Positions 35,416-45,229 of a stretch of 64,000 nucleotides of DNA are shown in pieces. Source of the DNA: Vibrio sp. SCSIO 43137. GTDB taxonomy: Bacteria > Pseudomonadota > Gammaproteobacteria > Enterobacterales > Vibrionaceae. Within the stretch, counting starts at the first letter, position 1; each line of letters starts with the position of its first letter. The translations under genes and the position numbers were made by a program. The stretch lies in assembly GCF_028201475.1 (NCBI RefSeq), contig NZ_CP116383.1:2294001-2358000 (forward strand), read 5' to 3'. Below the pieces are notes generated by a model that did no database searches, was not told the DNA's origin, and saw only the letters and a program-made list of their open reading frames with translations.

Positions 35416-36351
35416 ATGGAAAACGGCCAGTCTAACACTCAGAACTCACCTGCTTTTGAACGTATCAGCAAGGTACTCAGCTATATACATTCCAACCTCA
35501 ATGCCCAACTGTCCTTAGAGGAGATTGCTGAGCAGAGCTGCTGGTCACGCTGGCAGTTACAACGGGTGTTCCAGTCTGAAACCGGGCTGACCGTTGCAAA
35601 CTATGTGAGGGATCTAAAGCTTAGCGTTGCCGCTGAGCGACTACTTGACTCTAAAGAGCGGATCATTGATATCTCACTGGATCTCGGTTTTAACTCTGAA
35701 GTCAGCTTTAGCCGCGCATTTAAACAGGTTTTCGGGGTCAGCCCCGGCCAGTACAGAAAAAGAGCGCAAAGAGTTGGCCTGAAAAAGCCCATTGAGATTT
35801 CGCATATAACCGCCATCACTTCCCGCAATAGTGCTAACTTTGTTTCCGTACGCATCGATAGCCGTGACTCATTTATCGTTAAAGGGTTAAACACACAAAT
35901 TAACGGCCTGTTTTCCCTGTCACCAGATTTTTCTGCAAAAGTACCCCAGCTCTGGCATCAACTTGAGCAACAAACACCAACTGAACACGCAGATGTTTCC
36001 GGAGCTATCGGTGTGATCGACGTTACCAATGCAGAATTTGATGGCAGCAATATAACCTACTGGGCTGGCGTGGAACTGAATCAGAAGATTGATCTTCCTC
36101 TGCTACCGAGCCTTATTTCTGATAAATTTGAGCTTCTTACCGTTCCGGCTCAGACCTATGCTGTAGTCACTCATAAAGGACAAATTCAACATCTGCCTGC
36201 CACCTTGCAATGGTTTATTCTTAACTGGCTGCCTGACTCTGGCTATCGTGGTAAGGATGGTTATGAGCTGGAAGTTTACCCGCCCGGCTATCAGTCAAGT
36301 TCAGAGCAAGCGACCATGGAGTATTGGATTCCAATCACCAAAGCCAGTTAA
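35416..36351 (+). CDS. AraC-family regulator with GyrI-like effector domain (Rob type)
   Basis: A 311-residue cytoplasmic regulator. The AraC DNA-binding domain comes first (about 10-115: SLEEIAEQSCWSRWQLQRVF, then DISLDLGFNSEVSFSRAFK and VSPGQYRKR). It is followed by a GyrI-like ligand-binding domain (about 150-311) ending GKDGYELEVYPPGYQS and MEYWIPITKA. The order is as in E. coli Rob. From its place between reductase and receptor genes it may activate siderophore uptake, perhaps with the ferrisiderophore as ligand (inference). Confidence 0.88.
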   Translation: MENGQSNTQNSPAFERISKVLSYIHSNLNAQLSLEEIAEQSCWSRWQLQRVFQSETGLTVANYVRDLKLSVAAERLLDSKERIIDISLDLGFNSEVSFSRAFKQVFGVSPGQYRKRAQRVGLKKPIEISHITAITSRNSANFVSVRIDSRDSFIVKGLNTQINGLFSLSPDFSAKVPQLWHQLEQQTPTEHADVSGAIGVIDVTNAEFDGSNITYWAGVELNQKIDLPLLPSLISDKFELLTVPAQTYAVVTHKGQIQHLPATLQWFILNWLPDSGYRGKDGYELEVYPPGYQSSSEQATMEYWIPITKAS

Positions 36352-36473
36352 CTTTTCCCGACAGCAAGCGGGGAATGCTGGCAGGCTGCCCCCTGATCTG
36401 GTCATTATTTGTTCAATCAGAAAGAGTTGCACCAAATTGTTAACTTTCTGTGTCTCCATGCCTATATAATGCA

Positions 36474-36492
36474 AATGATATTTATTCGCATT
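36474..36492. promoter_or_regulatory. Fur box upstream of the TonB-dependent receptor
   Basis: AATGATATTTATTCGCATT matches 14 of 16 specified positions of AATGANAATNATTNTCATT and ends 28 bases before the receptor start codon. Confidence 0.78.
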
Positions 36493-36520
36493 TGTGGAAA
36501 ACATAGGTACTGAGGAACAC

Positions 36521-38650
36521 ATGGACACTAATACCAACTTTAAGCCGTCGGCTCTGACTCTGGCCTTACTGGCTGCATTTTCACTTCCCGCTCTCGCAGA
36601 GGATACCTCTCAGTCCGGAAATTCAGAAATAGAAACTGTTACGGTTCTGGGCAAAACTTACCGCAACACAGCCACTAAAACGGTTCTTGAGCCGGGTGAA
36701 ACTCCGCAAACGCTTAATATTATTGACAGTGAACAACTTGAGCAACGCGGAGTTAAATCCGTTATGCAGGCGTTGCGTTATGCTCCGGGTGTCTCTACAG
36801 AAAACAAAGGTGGTGCTGTTGTACTTTCCGACTGGATTAACATTCGTGGTTTCAGCTCTGCCAATAACTACTACGATGGTCTGATGTTACCAGCCCTTCC
36901 GGGATGGAACGTGGTGCCTCAGATCGATCCAATAGCGATGGAGCGTCTGGAAATCTTTAAAGGCCCGACTTCTGTTCTGTATGGCACCATGCCTCCGGGC
37001 GGAATGGTCAACATTATTGCCAAATCACCGCAGCTGGAACAAGCGACTAAACTTGGGCTGGCGACAGGCAGCGGAAATCTCAGGGAAGCGTCTATCGATA
37101 CAACCGGTGCGCTGGCTGACAATGTCGCTTATCGCCTGATTGCACTGGGGCGGGTTAAAGATACCCATGTCGATGAAGTCAAAGAAGAGCGTTTTCTTAT
37201 CGCACCATCTGTTGACTGGTATGTGTCTGATAAAACTTTTGTAAACTTTAATCTCTACTATCAGAAAGACCCTGAACTGGGACAAAACGTCACCTTACCA
37301 TTGGCAGCCATTAAATCAGGCAAGGTCTCACCTTCCACTTTCTCCGGTGACAAAAATTTTAACGCCATTGAGAGAGATTTCCTGATCGCAGGCTATAAGT
37401 TCAATCACGAGTTCAACAGTGACTGGGCATTCCTGCAGAATTTCCGCTACATGAAAGCCGATCTTGATCAGAAAAGTACAGCCAGCGGAGCATTTAATGC
37501 CACCAGCGGCGAACTATCCAGAACAGCATACACAACCAAGGAAGATTCAAAGGGCATCAGTGTTGATAACCAAATCTCCGGATTTGTACAGACAGGAGAT
37601 TTAGAGCATTACCTTCTGTTCGGATTGGACTACCGCTCTATTGAAGGGACGGCAGACTATGATGCCTTTGGTGGTGTCGCCAGCGTTAACCTATACAATC
37701 CGAATAACAACAAACTCAACCCTGCCGGTTTTACCAAAACCTATTTCCAGAGTGTTGATGTGACAATGTCTCAGTTCGGAGGTTATTTTCAGGATCAGAT
37801 CCTGATGGACAACTGGGTATTTATCGCCGGCGGACGCTTTGACTCGGTCAGAACCAAAACCGACACCTCAGTGGGTGGCGGCGCGGCAAAAGAAGCGAAA
37901 AACAGAGATAACAAGTTATCTTACCGTCTGGGTGCCTTGTACAAATTCGATAACGGTCTTGCACCATTTGCTAACTTTGCCACCAGCTTTGAACCAAACG
38001 CCAAGCTGGACGCACAAGGCAAAAACTTAGATCCGGAAACTGGCGAACAAATCGAGTTGGGTGTTAAGTATGAATCCTTCGACGGAGCATTGGCCGGTAC
38101 TGCCTCCCTGTTCCAGATTAAGAAAAAGAACCTTGGTGTTCGTCCGGACGGTGCTTCTCCCTACCGTGCCGTTGGTGAAGTCCGCTCTCAGGGTATTGAG
38201 TTAGAAGGCCGTGCCATAATCAACGACAATCTTGATCTGAAGGCAAACTATACCTACACGGATATGGAGATCACTGAAGATCAGAACAAAACCAATATCG
38301 GCGAAACACCGGTATTTGTACCTGACCACACGGCCAGCCTCTGGGCGAATTACGCTTTCCATCAGGGCGCAGCCAGCGGCCTGAAAATCGGTACCGGGGT
38401 GCGCTATGTTGGTGAAACCGTTAAGAACAACAGTTCCGACAAGAATAACGGTAAGATCTCCTCTTATACCCTGGTTGATGCTTCAGTCAGTTACGATCTT
38501 GGTCAGGTGGACAGCCAGCTAAGCGGCGCTTCCGCCAACCTTATCGCTAACAACCTGTTTAACAAAGAGTATTACACCTGCTGGAACGAAAGCCACTGCT
38601 GGTACGGACAGGAACAAACTATCGAATTTAACGTGAAGTACGAGTTCTGA
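36521..38650 (+). CDS. TonB-dependent siderophore receptor
   Basis: A 709-residue outer-membrane protein. It has a signal peptide (cleaved about ALAED), a TonB-box-like ETVTVLG just after it, a plug domain (about 45-160: GETPQTLNIIDSEQLEQRG, LEIFKGPTSVLYGTMPPGG), and a 22-strand barrel ending in Phe (EFNVKYEF). The ATG at 36521 follows TGAGGAAC. The sequence is of the FhuA/FoxA-like hydroxamate branch; near the C-terminus it has a Cys pair (YTCWNESHCW). It is followed by an intrinsic terminator and then the periplasmic importer genes. The ligand is inferred to be a hydroxamate siderophore. Confidence 0.9.
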   Translation: MDTNTNFKPSALTLALLAAFSLPALAEDTSQSGNSEIETVTVLGKTYRNTATKTVLEPGETPQTLNIIDSEQLEQRGVKSVMQALRYAPGVSTENKGGAVVLSDWINIRGFSSANNYYDGLMLPALPGWNVVPQIDPIAMERLEIFKGPTSVLYGTMPPGGMVNIIAKSPQLEQATKLGLATGSGNLREASIDTTGALADNVAYRLIALGRVKDTHVDEVKEERFLIAPSVDWYVSDKTFVNFNLYYQKDPELGQNVTLPLAAIKSGKVSPSTFSGDKNFNAIERDFLIAGYKFNHEFNSDWAFLQNFRYMKADLDQKSTASGAFNATSGELSRTAYTTKEDSKGISVDNQISGFVQTGDLEHYLLFGLDYRSIEGTADYDAFGGVASVNLYNPNNNKLNPAGFTKTYFQSVDVTMSQFGGYFQDQILMDNWVFIAGGRFDSVRTKTDTSVGGGAAKEAKNRDNKLSYRLGALYKFDNGLAPFANFATSFEPNAKLDAQGKNLDPETGEQIELGVKYESFDGALAGTASLFQIKKKNLGVRPDGASPYRAVGEVRSQGIELEGRAIINDNLDLKANYTYTDMEITEDQNKTNIGETPVFVPDHTASLWANYAFHQGAASGLKIGTGVRYVGETVKNNSSDKNNGKISSYTLVDASVSYDLGQVDSQLSGASANLIANNLFNKEYYTCWNESHCWYGQEQTIEFNVKYEF

Positions 38651-38672
38651 TAGCGAGTTGTGTCTCATTAAG

Positions 38673-38697
38673 GCAGCCTCATTTTGAGGCTGCTTTT
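38673..38697 (+). terminator. Intrinsic terminator after the receptor gene
   Basis: GCAGCCTCA (38673-38681) pairs with TGAGGCTGC (38685-38693), followed by TTTT. Because the FhuD-like gene starts only 49 bases on, this probably lowers rather than abolishes transcription of the importer genes. Confidence 0.85.
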
Positions 38698-38745
38698 GTC
38701 ATTTAAAAAAACTGATAAATCACCAGAGAACAAGGAAGACCATTG

Positions 38746-39681
38746 ATGTTTTCAACCATTAAACTTAAAGCCTTACCGCTGTTTATCGCCTCTGCAGCTT
38801 TGGCAGTACTGCTCTCAACTTCCGCCTACGCTAAACATAGAATTCAGGACAGTGACGGAGAAAAAATATTGGCTGAGATCCCGCAGCGTGTCGCTGCGCT
38901 CAACTGGGATATCGCCGAACAGGTTATCGAACTGGGTATCACTCCCGTTGCCGTTCCGGATATTAAAGGATATAACGAATGGGTTGTGCAGCCGGCAATC
39001 CCTGAGGGAGCAAAAGATATCGGTACACGTACGGAACCAAATTTTTCTGCATTACGCAAACTGAACCCGGATGTAATCCTAATCGCTTCTCCGCAGAAAG
39101 ATCTTGAAAAACGCCTGTCTGATATTGCCCCGGTACTTTACTACCAGACTTACAGTGAAGACCATAATAATGCTGAAGCCGCGATGGAAAACTTCAGACG
39201 CATAGGTCAGGCTCTGGGCAGAGAAGCGGTAGCAGAAGAGAAACTGAGCCAGATGGAAAGCCGTTTTGCAGAACTGAACAAGCTGCTGGACAAAGCTTAT
39301 CCGGATGGCCGTCCGGAAGTGACTTCTTTCCGCTTTGCCAGTACCAGTTCAGTCTATCTCTATGGCGACAATTCTATACCTCAATATGCGCTGGAAAAGC
39401 TAGGCTTAAAAAACGCCATGCCTCAGCCGGTAACACAGTGGGGTATTTCTCAGCAGCGCATTACTAAGCTCAGTAAAATAGGTGATGGTGTAGCTCTTTA
39501 TTTTGAACCTTTCCCTTACACCAAAAAACTTAAGAAGCTGGCTGCATGGAATAGTATGCCGTTTGTAAAGGCAAAAAGAGTGAACTCTGTAGCACCAAGC
39601 TGGAGTTACGGCGGGGCCATGTCCATCTTGTACAACGGTGAAGCATTAGCTGAAGCCATGTTGGAACTGGCAGAAAAGTAA
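38746..39681 (+). CDS. fhuD: Periplasmic ferrisiderophore-binding protein, FhuD-like
   Basis: A 311-residue class III binding protein with a signal peptide (cleaved about AYAK). Typical segments are PQRVAALNWDIAEQVIELGI, TPVAVPDIKGYNEWV and LRKLNPDVILIASPQ, as in FhuD. The ATG at 38746 follows AAGGAAG by 7 bases. It overlaps fhuB by 1 base (TAATG). It delivers the ferrisiderophore brought in by the upstream receptor to FhuB. Confidence 0.87.
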   Translation: MFSTIKLKALPLFIASAALAVLLSTSAYAKHRIQDSDGEKILAEIPQRVAALNWDIAEQVIELGITPVAVPDIKGYNEWVVQPAIPEGAKDIGTRTEPNFSALRKLNPDVILIASPQKDLEKRLSDIAPVLYYQTYSEDHNNAEAAMENFRRIGQALGREAVAEEKLSQMESRFAELNKLLDKAYPDGRPEVTSFRFASTSSVYLYGDNSIPQYALEKLGLKNAMPQPVTQWGISQQRITKLSKIGDGVALYFEPFPYTKKLKKLAAWNSMPFVKAKRVNSVAPSWSYGGAMSILYNGEALAEAMLELAEK

Positions 39682-41666
39682 TGGCTTCACGCTGGTCTAT
39701 ATTATGGGCGGCCGTGATATTTGCTGCCCTTACTCACTTATGGTTTAACCAGATACAGATCGGTTCTGTCAGCGAACTGCTTGCCATTATCCGGCAACAG
39801 GGGTTTGTAAACAGTGAAGCCTTTGAAGCGATCGCCTTGCGGGAAATCACTCTGCCACGCCTTGCTATGGCGCTGCTGGTCGGCGCTACTCTGGGTTGCT
39901 GCGGTAGCTTGTTTCAGCAACTGACTCAGAACCGCATGATCTCTCCCCTTACTCTGGGCACCTCTTCCGGTGCATGGCTTGGGCTGGTTCTGCTCAACCT
40001 AATCGCTCCCGGATTAGTGGCTGGTTATTCATTGATTACTGCCATGCTGGGTGCTCTGTTTGCTATGGGCATCGTTATTTCTATCGTTGGTATACGCAAC
40101 TTAAACGGTCTTCCCGTTATTCTGGCGGGAATGGCTATCAATCTTCTTCTGGGAGCGATCGCAACGGCTATAATTCTGCTAAATGACAGGTATGCTGAAA
40201 ATCTGTTTATCTGGGGAGCCGGCGATCTGGGACAAAACGGCTGGCAACAGGTGATCTGGCTGATGCCCAAATTACTTCCCATTGTGGCTATATGGTTACT
40301 TGCTCCGCGGGTGTTAACTTTACTTAGCATAGGTTCCGATGCTGCCAGAGCAAGAGGGCTCAACCTCGGTACGACTTTTTCGCTTCTGTTCTGTGCCGGT
40401 ATCTGGTTGGTTTCCGCCTCTATTACTTCAGTCGGCGTTATCAGCTTTATCGCCCTTATTGCCCCAAATATTGCCCGCTATCTTGGCTTTATAAAGTCCG
40501 GTCAGGAGCTTTATGCGTCTTCCGTTCTGGGCGCTGCCCTACTCTGTTTTACCGATACGATTGCGACTGTTGTTGGGCAATGGTCGCTGGATATGATCCC
40601 AACCGGGACAGCAACGGCTTTAATCGGCGCACCTGCGCTGATTATTATCGCCCGCAAACAGATACAGGCTCAGGATCAGCTATTTTTTACCCTACCCAAA
40701 GGCACAGACCAAATCAGCAAATGGACTTACCCCGTCATGGCTACATCCGCTGTCGCCCTGATTGCTCTGACTCTGTTCTCACAACCATCATCGGATAGCG
40801 GTTATTTTGTTTTACCTGATCAGTTTGAGTGGTCCCTGAAATACCCCAGAATAGTCACCGCAATATTCGCGGGAGCTGGCCTTTCCGTGGCCGGTGTTGT
40901 ACTGCAAAGGCTGGTTTATAACCCCCTTGCCAGCCCCGATATTCTGGGGGTTTCAGCAGGGGCAGTTCTGGCGCTGATTGCAGGCAGTCTTTTTATGGGT
41001 CACTCCATTCATCAGGCCAGTCCATGGCTGGCAATCACTGGTAGCACGATTACTCTGGCGGTATTGCTATTGCTGGGGAGAAAACACCGCTTCGCGCCAT
41101 CGATGCTTATCCTGACAGGTATTTCGTTAACCGCCATTCTGGATGCACTGGTTCAGTTTTCCCTGACCCGGATGGGTGATGAAAAATACCAGCTTCTGAG
41201 TTGGCTATCAGGTTCAACCTACCGGGCAGACGCGAGCTCAGCATTGACACTTGTTGTCGTTATTTCCCTTTGTGTCTCAATAGCCCTGCTGCTAAACCGG
41301 TGGGTGACGCTCATCGCAACCGGTCATCAGTTCGCCATTGCCAGAGGGCTGAATCTGCCCGTTGCTTATACATTTTTGCTCTCTATTGTTGCTGTGCTCT
41401 GCGCTACGGTGACAGCCACAATGGGACCTGTCGCTTTTGTTGGTCTGCTGGCTCCCCATATCGCCGTTATGCTGGGTGCACGACTGGTTAAGCAGCAAAT
41501 CACCATGTCAGTATTTCTCGGAGCGATACTGATGCTGTTCGCTGACTGGCTGGGACAAATTCTGGTTTATCCCGCTCAGCTTTCTGCCGGTACTCTGGTC
41601 TCCGTTATCGGTGGTAGCTACTTTATCTACCTGCTGCTCAAAGCACGCCCTGCTAACGCATCCTAA
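39681..41666 (+). CDS. fhuB: Ferrisiderophore ABC importer permease FhuB (two fused FecCD halves)
   Basis: A 661-residue inner-membrane protein with two homologous halves of about 325 residues and about 20 helices, as E. coli FhuB (660). Each half repeats the family motifs: LPRLAMALLVGATLGCCGSL and SFIALIAPNIARYLGF in the first, and PRIVTAIFAGAGLSVAGVVL, NPLASPDILGVSAGA and FVGLLAPHIAVMLGA in the second. It lies between the binding protein and ATPase genes. Confidence 0.93.
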   Translation: MASRWSILWAAVIFAALTHLWFNQIQIGSVSELLAIIRQQGFVNSEAFEAIALREITLPRLAMALLVGATLGCCGSLFQQLTQNRMISPLTLGTSSGAWLGLVLLNLIAPGLVAGYSLITAMLGALFAMGIVISIVGIRNLNGLPVILAGMAINLLLGAIATAIILLNDRYAENLFIWGAGDLGQNGWQQVIWLMPKLLPIVAIWLLAPRVLTLLSIGSDAARARGLNLGTTFSLLFCAGIWLVSASITSVGVISFIALIAPNIARYLGFIKSGQELYASSVLGAALLCFTDTIATVVGQWSLDMIPTGTATALIGAPALIIIARKQIQAQDQLFFTLPKGTDQISKWTYPVMATSAVALIALTLFSQPSSDSGYFVLPDQFEWSLKYPRIVTAIFAGAGLSVAGVVLQRLVYNPLASPDILGVSAGAVLALIAGSLFMGHSIHQASPWLAITGSTITLAVLLLLGRKHRFAPSMLILTGISLTAILDALVQFSLTRMGDEKYQLLSWLSGSTYRADASSALTLVVVISLCVSIALLLNRWVTLIATGHQFAIARGLNLPVAYTFLLSIVAVLCATVTATMGPVAFVGLLAPHIAVMLGARLVKQQITMSVFLGAILMLFADWLGQILVYPAQLSAGTLVSVIGGSYFIYLLLKARPANAS

Positions 41667-41671
41667 AGAAT

Positions 41672-42469
41672 ATGAATAAGTGTATGTTTGAACTAAGAAA
41701 TATAAACATTGTACGCGACGAAAGAGACATTCTTTCCATAGATAGGCTGAACATTCCGACAGACGGTTTTACGGTTATTCTAGGCCATAACGGCTCCGGA
41801 AAATCTACTCTGGTTAACTTGCTGTCAGGACAAACACAAGCGGATAAGGGAACTATTACTCTGAACGGGAATACTCTGTCTGATTACAGGCCAAAGCAAC
41901 TGGCAAAACAGCTTGCCTATCTTCCGCAAAAACTGCCTGTCTCTGCCGGACTTACCGTCAGGGAGCTTGTCCGGCTTGGTCGCTTTCCATGGCGCGGGGC
42001 ACTGGGCAGATGGAACAGGGAAGATAACTCCGTCATTGACGATGCCATGGCAAAAACCCAAATAACCCCTTTTGCCGATAAACTGGCCGATCAGCTATCA
42101 GGCGGAGAACGGCAAAGGGCATGGATTTCCATGTTACTCGCTCAGCAGTCCCCGATTTTGGTTCTGGATGAACCGACCTCGGCTCTGGATGTACACCATC
42201 AATTTCAGATTATGCAGCTACTGTCGCAGCTTAACCGTGATGAGGGCGTTGGCATTATCGTTATTCTGCATGATCTTAATCTGGCGCTCAGATACGCCAG
42301 CCATGTGATAGCGCTGAAACAAGGAACCATTGCCTTTGAAGGTAATGCTGAGTTGTTATTGGATGAAGCTCGTTTAAGCGAGCTGTATCACTCTCCGATA
42401 AAATTGATTGATCATCCAAATCCGGGAGACTCTCTATGCTCTCAAAAGGTAGCGGTTGTATGTGATTAA
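41672..42469 (+). CDS. fhuC: Ferrisiderophore ABC importer ATPase FhuC
   Basis: A 265-residue ATPase with Walker A GHNGSGKST, signature LSGGERQRA, Walker B ILVLDEP and H-loop LHDLNLA, highly typical of FhuC. It follows fhuB after 5 bases; the ribosome binding site is weak, so translation is probably coupled. A start at 41684 (MFELRN) is also possible. Confidence 0.9.
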   Translation: MNKCMFELRNINIVRDERDILSIDRLNIPTDGFTVILGHNGSGKSTLVNLLSGQTQADKGTITLNGNTLSDYRPKQLAKQLAYLPQKLPVSAGLTVRELVRLGRFPWRGALGRWNREDNSVIDDAMAKTQITPFADKLADQLSGGERQRAWISMLLAQQSPILVLDEPTSALDVHHQFQIMQLLSQLNRDEGVGIIVILHDLNLALRYASHVIALKQGTIAFEGNAELLLDEARLSELYHSPIKLIDHPNPGDSLCSQKVAVVCD

Positions 42470-42572
42470 CCGTGTGGGCAGGAAACATTGGCCAATTCCC
42501 TTATTTACTTGTGGTTTACCCTACAATTTCAACTTGATAGTATGCAGCACAAATTCAGATGTCAGCCCTATT

Positions 42573-43334
42573 ATGAATCAACTAAAACAGCAACAGCCCT
42601 TAGCGGACAGTAACGCAACCACAATCTGGTTAGACAATGTCTGTCTGGATATTCAGGGCAAGCGGGTACTCGATAACCTCTCACTGCAAACCAACACCAG
42701 ACGCCTTGGTGTTATTGGCCGTAACGGTTCGGGGAAGTCGACCCTGTCGCGTGCTTTATCCGGACTGATTGAAGTTGAGTCCGGTAAGCTTGAAGTAGCA
42801 GGAATCAATCCCTTTAAAGATCGTAAAGCCGCACTGAAAGAGATAGGGCTGCTGTTCCAAAACCCGGATCATCAAATCATTTTCCCCACCGTGCTGGAAG
42901 AGGTGGTATTCGGGTTGCGTCAACTTGGACAGAAGAAACCGGTCGCAGAGCAAAATGCCCTGAACACGCTGGAAACATTTGGTAAAAGCCACTGGAGAGA
43001 TGTTCACACTTCAGCTCTGTCTCAGGGACAAAAACATCTGGTCTGCCTGATGGCTGTCGTTGCTATGCAACCCAACCTGATTATTCTGGACGAGCCTTTT
43101 GCCGGTCTGGATATTCCGACTAAAAAACAGTTACAGCGCTATCTGGAAAGATTCCCCGGTACTTTAATCCATATCAGCCATGATCCTGCTGATCTACAAC
43201 ATTACCACCAGCTGCTCTGGCTGGAAGACGGACAAGTTGCCGCTTTAGGTACAGCTGAAGAAGTAATGCCGGAATATCTGGAGCAGATGCATAAAATCGG
43301 AGAGAGCGATGATATCTCTGACCTCGCCGGTTGA
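42573..43334 (+). CDS. bioM: Biotin ECF transporter ATPase BioM
   Basis: A 253-residue ATPase of the energy-coupling-factor group. It has Walker A GRNGSGKST, Q-loop LLFQNPDHQIIFPTV (the NPDxQ form is typical of ECF ATPases), Walker B LIILDEPFAGLD and H-loop HISHD. The signature motif reads LSQGQ instead of LSGGQ. The start at 42573 is uncertain, because no good ribosome binding site precedes it and the frame is open further upstream. It overlaps bioN by 26 bases. With BioN and BioY it would import biotin. Confidence 0.88.
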   Translation: MNQLKQQQPLADSNATTIWLDNVCLDIQGKRVLDNLSLQTNTRRLGVIGRNGSGKSTLSRALSGLIEVESGKLEVAGINPFKDRKAALKEIGLLFQNPDHQIIFPTVLEEVVFGLRQLGQKKPVAEQNALNTLETFGKSHWRDVHTSALSQGQKHLVCLMAVVAMQPNLIILDEPFAGLDIPTKKQLQRYLERFPGTLIHISHDPADLQHYHQLLWLEDGQVAALGTAEEVMPEYLEQMHKIGESDDISDLAG

Positions 43335-43923
43335 GACAAAAGCGCACCATTGGAGCGCCGGACTGAAACTCACCCTGTTATGTGTTACCACACTGGGGCT
43401 GTTTTTTACCGATAACCTGATTTTCCATAGCCTGTTTCTGGCCAGTGTAATAGCTCTGTACGCCCTGCCGGGTAAAGCCTTCTTTAAATGCGGCTTTCAG
43501 CATCTGAAAATACTCTGGCCCTTTATCGCTATAGTGGCTGTCTGGCACCTCTGGACAGGGGAAGCAGAACAAGGGGCTACTATTATTGTACGAATGATAT
43601 CAGCGGTAGGTCTGGCCAATCTGGTTACCATGACTACCCGCCTTTCTGACATGATTGATGTGGTTCATTTTATTACCCGTCCACTCCAGCGACTCGGGCT
43701 TAACACCCGCGCACTGGAACTTGCTATCGCACTGGTGATCAGGATGACGCCGGTACTGGTCGCCAAAGGCAGCAGCCTGTCATGGGCATGGCGTGCCCGC
43801 TCTAACCGCCGTGCCGGCTGGAGAATTATTTTACCTTTTACGGTTCTGGCACTCGACGATGCCGACCACGTTGCTGAAGCCCTGAAAGCCCGCGGCGGAA
43901 TTATTAACACGGAGAATGATTAA
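43309..43923 (+). CDS. bioN: Biotin ECF transporter transmembrane subunit BioN
   Basis: A 204-residue inner-membrane T-component with about five helices. The coupling helices carry the ECF signatures around ALELAIALVIRMTPVLVAKG and SWAWRARSNRRAGWRIILP (the A-R-x type ATPase-docking motif), followed by DADHVAEALKARG. The ATG lies within the end of bioM with GGAGAG before it. bioY follows after 3 bases. Confidence 0.88.
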   Translation: MISLTSPVETKAHHWSAGLKLTLLCVTTLGLFFTDNLIFHSLFLASVIALYALPGKAFFKCGFQHLKILWPFIAIVAVWHLWTGEAEQGATIIVRMISAVGLANLVTMTTRLSDMIDVVHFITRPLQRLGLNTRALELAIALVIRMTPVLVAKGSSLSWAWRARSNRRAGWRIILPFTVLALDDADHVAEALKARGGIINTEND

Positions 43924-43926
43924 GAA

Positions 43927-44475
43927 ATGGAAAAAAATATTGCCTACACGGCCCTGTTTGCAGCCCTGATTGCCGCACTGGGGCTGGTACCTAAAATTAC
44001 ACTGGCCTTTGGTGTACCGATCACAGCGCAAAGCCTTGGGGTTATGCTGTGCGGTACTATTTTGGGTGCCCGTCGTGGTGGTCTGGCGGTACTGCTATTT
44101 TTACTGTTAGTAGCGATCGGGCTACCACTATTGTCCGGCGGTCGCGGCGGCCTTGGCCTGTTTGTATCGGCCTCAGGTGGCTTCCTTATCGGCTGGCCTG
44201 TGTCTGCTTTTGTTACCGGCCTGATTGTTGAAAAATGGCGTAAAGGTTCTCTGGCACTGGTTGCGGCAGTCGCATCCGTGATTGGTTGTATACTGGTTAT
44301 GTATGCATTCGGTATTGTCGGTATGTCTATTGTGCTGAAGAAAACGCTATTGGAATCTGCCGCACTGGTTACCGCCTTTATTCCCGGTGACATTATTAAA
44401 GCGGTTATTGCCGGTCTGCTGACATCTGCCATTGCTAAAGCCCGTCCGGCCAGCCTGCTGTCACGGGCAAAGTAA
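43927..44475 (+). CDS. bioY: Biotin-binding S-component BioY
   Basis: A 182-residue membrane protein with six hydrophobic segments, the biotin-specific subunit. Family features are ITAQSLGVMLCGTILGARRG, LLVAIGLPLLSGGRGGLGLF, SASGGFLIGWPVSAFVTG and FIPGDIIKAVIAG. Complete bioMNY operons are less common than lone bioY. There is no obvious BirA-type operator upstream of bioM. Confidence 0.93.
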   Translation: MEKNIAYTALFAALIAALGLVPKITLAFGVPITAQSLGVMLCGTILGARRGGLAVLLFLLLVAIGLPLLSGGRGGLGLFVSASGGFLIGWPVSAFVTGLIVEKWRKGSLALVAAVASVIGCILVMYAFGIVGMSIVLKKTLLESAALVTAFIPGDIIKAVIAGLLTSAIAKARPASLLSRAK

Positions 44476-44492
44476 TCTCACACGGAGCGAAA

Positions 44493-45227
44493 ATGAATAT
44501 TCTTATCTATTCCGACAATGTCTCGGCCAACCATATTCTTTACTATGCACTTGGCCGTCTGCGCGGAAAAAAGGGTATTTATTTTGTTAACTCAGCAGAG
44601 ATTCTCGATGGTGCTTTAACCGCTGACATTGACCTATTTGTTATGCCGGGCGGTGCCAGCCGATATAAAGCCGCCAAGCTGAACGGCAAAGCAAACCAGT
44701 TGATCAAACAGTACGTCGCCAACGGAGGGCGTTATCTGGGTATCTGCGCCGGAGCCTATATGGCCTGCGAACAAACGGAATGGGCTAAGGGGCAAGCTCA
44801 TGAAATTATCACGGAAAACGAACTGGCTTTCTTTCCCGGCATAGCACAGGGGCCGGTTGAAACCTTCGGCAAAGGTGATAACTACAATTGCACCCGTCCC
44901 CGTCTGGTGGCCTTAGATATCAATGGTCAGCAAAGCCGTTCTCTCTATATCGGCGGCTGTACTTTTCACGCTTCAGTCAACTCTGGATATCAGGTATTAG
45001 CCCGTTACTCTGAGGTGGCTGATAAGCCGGCGGCTATTGTCAGTGGTAATCATGGTGACGGAAAATGGCTACTCTGCTCAACTCACCCGGAATACGATCA
45101 GCAAGCTCTGGAATTAATGGCGTTTGATGTCGTTGGCAATGATTATGAGGACTTTGCCCAAATTCCTGCTGATTCAGAACTGGATCTGTCGCTGCTGGAC
45201 TCACTGCTAAACCACCTTCAAGCTTAA
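44493..45227 (+). CDS. BPL_N-domain protein (class I glutamine-amidotransferase-like)
   Basis: A 244-residue cytoplasmic protein like the N-terminal domain of eukaryotic biotin-protein ligase. The nucleophile elbow is YLGICAGAYMACE, with a Cys in the amidotransferase position, and MPGGASRYKAAKLNG comes before it. A His typical of the triad may be in LCSTHPEYDQQ. It follows bioY after 17 bases on the same strand, so it is probably linked to biotin use, but no reaction is known to me. Confidence 0.82.
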   Translation: MNILIYSDNVSANHILYYALGRLRGKKGIYFVNSAEILDGALTADIDLFVMPGGASRYKAAKLNGKANQLIKQYVANGGRYLGICAGAYMACEQTEWAKGQAHEIITENELAFFPGIAQGPVETFGKGDNYNCTRPRLVALDINGQQSRSLYIGGCTFHASVNSGYQVLARYSEVADKPAAIVSGNHGDGKWLLCSTHPEYDQQALELMAFDVVGNDYEDFAQIPADSELDLSLLDSLLNHLQA

Positions 45228-45229
45228 AT

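Noticed and set aside
42470..42572. A BirA-type operator upstream of bioM
   Set aside because: A GGTTTAC half-site is present but the paired left arm at the usual spacing is missing.
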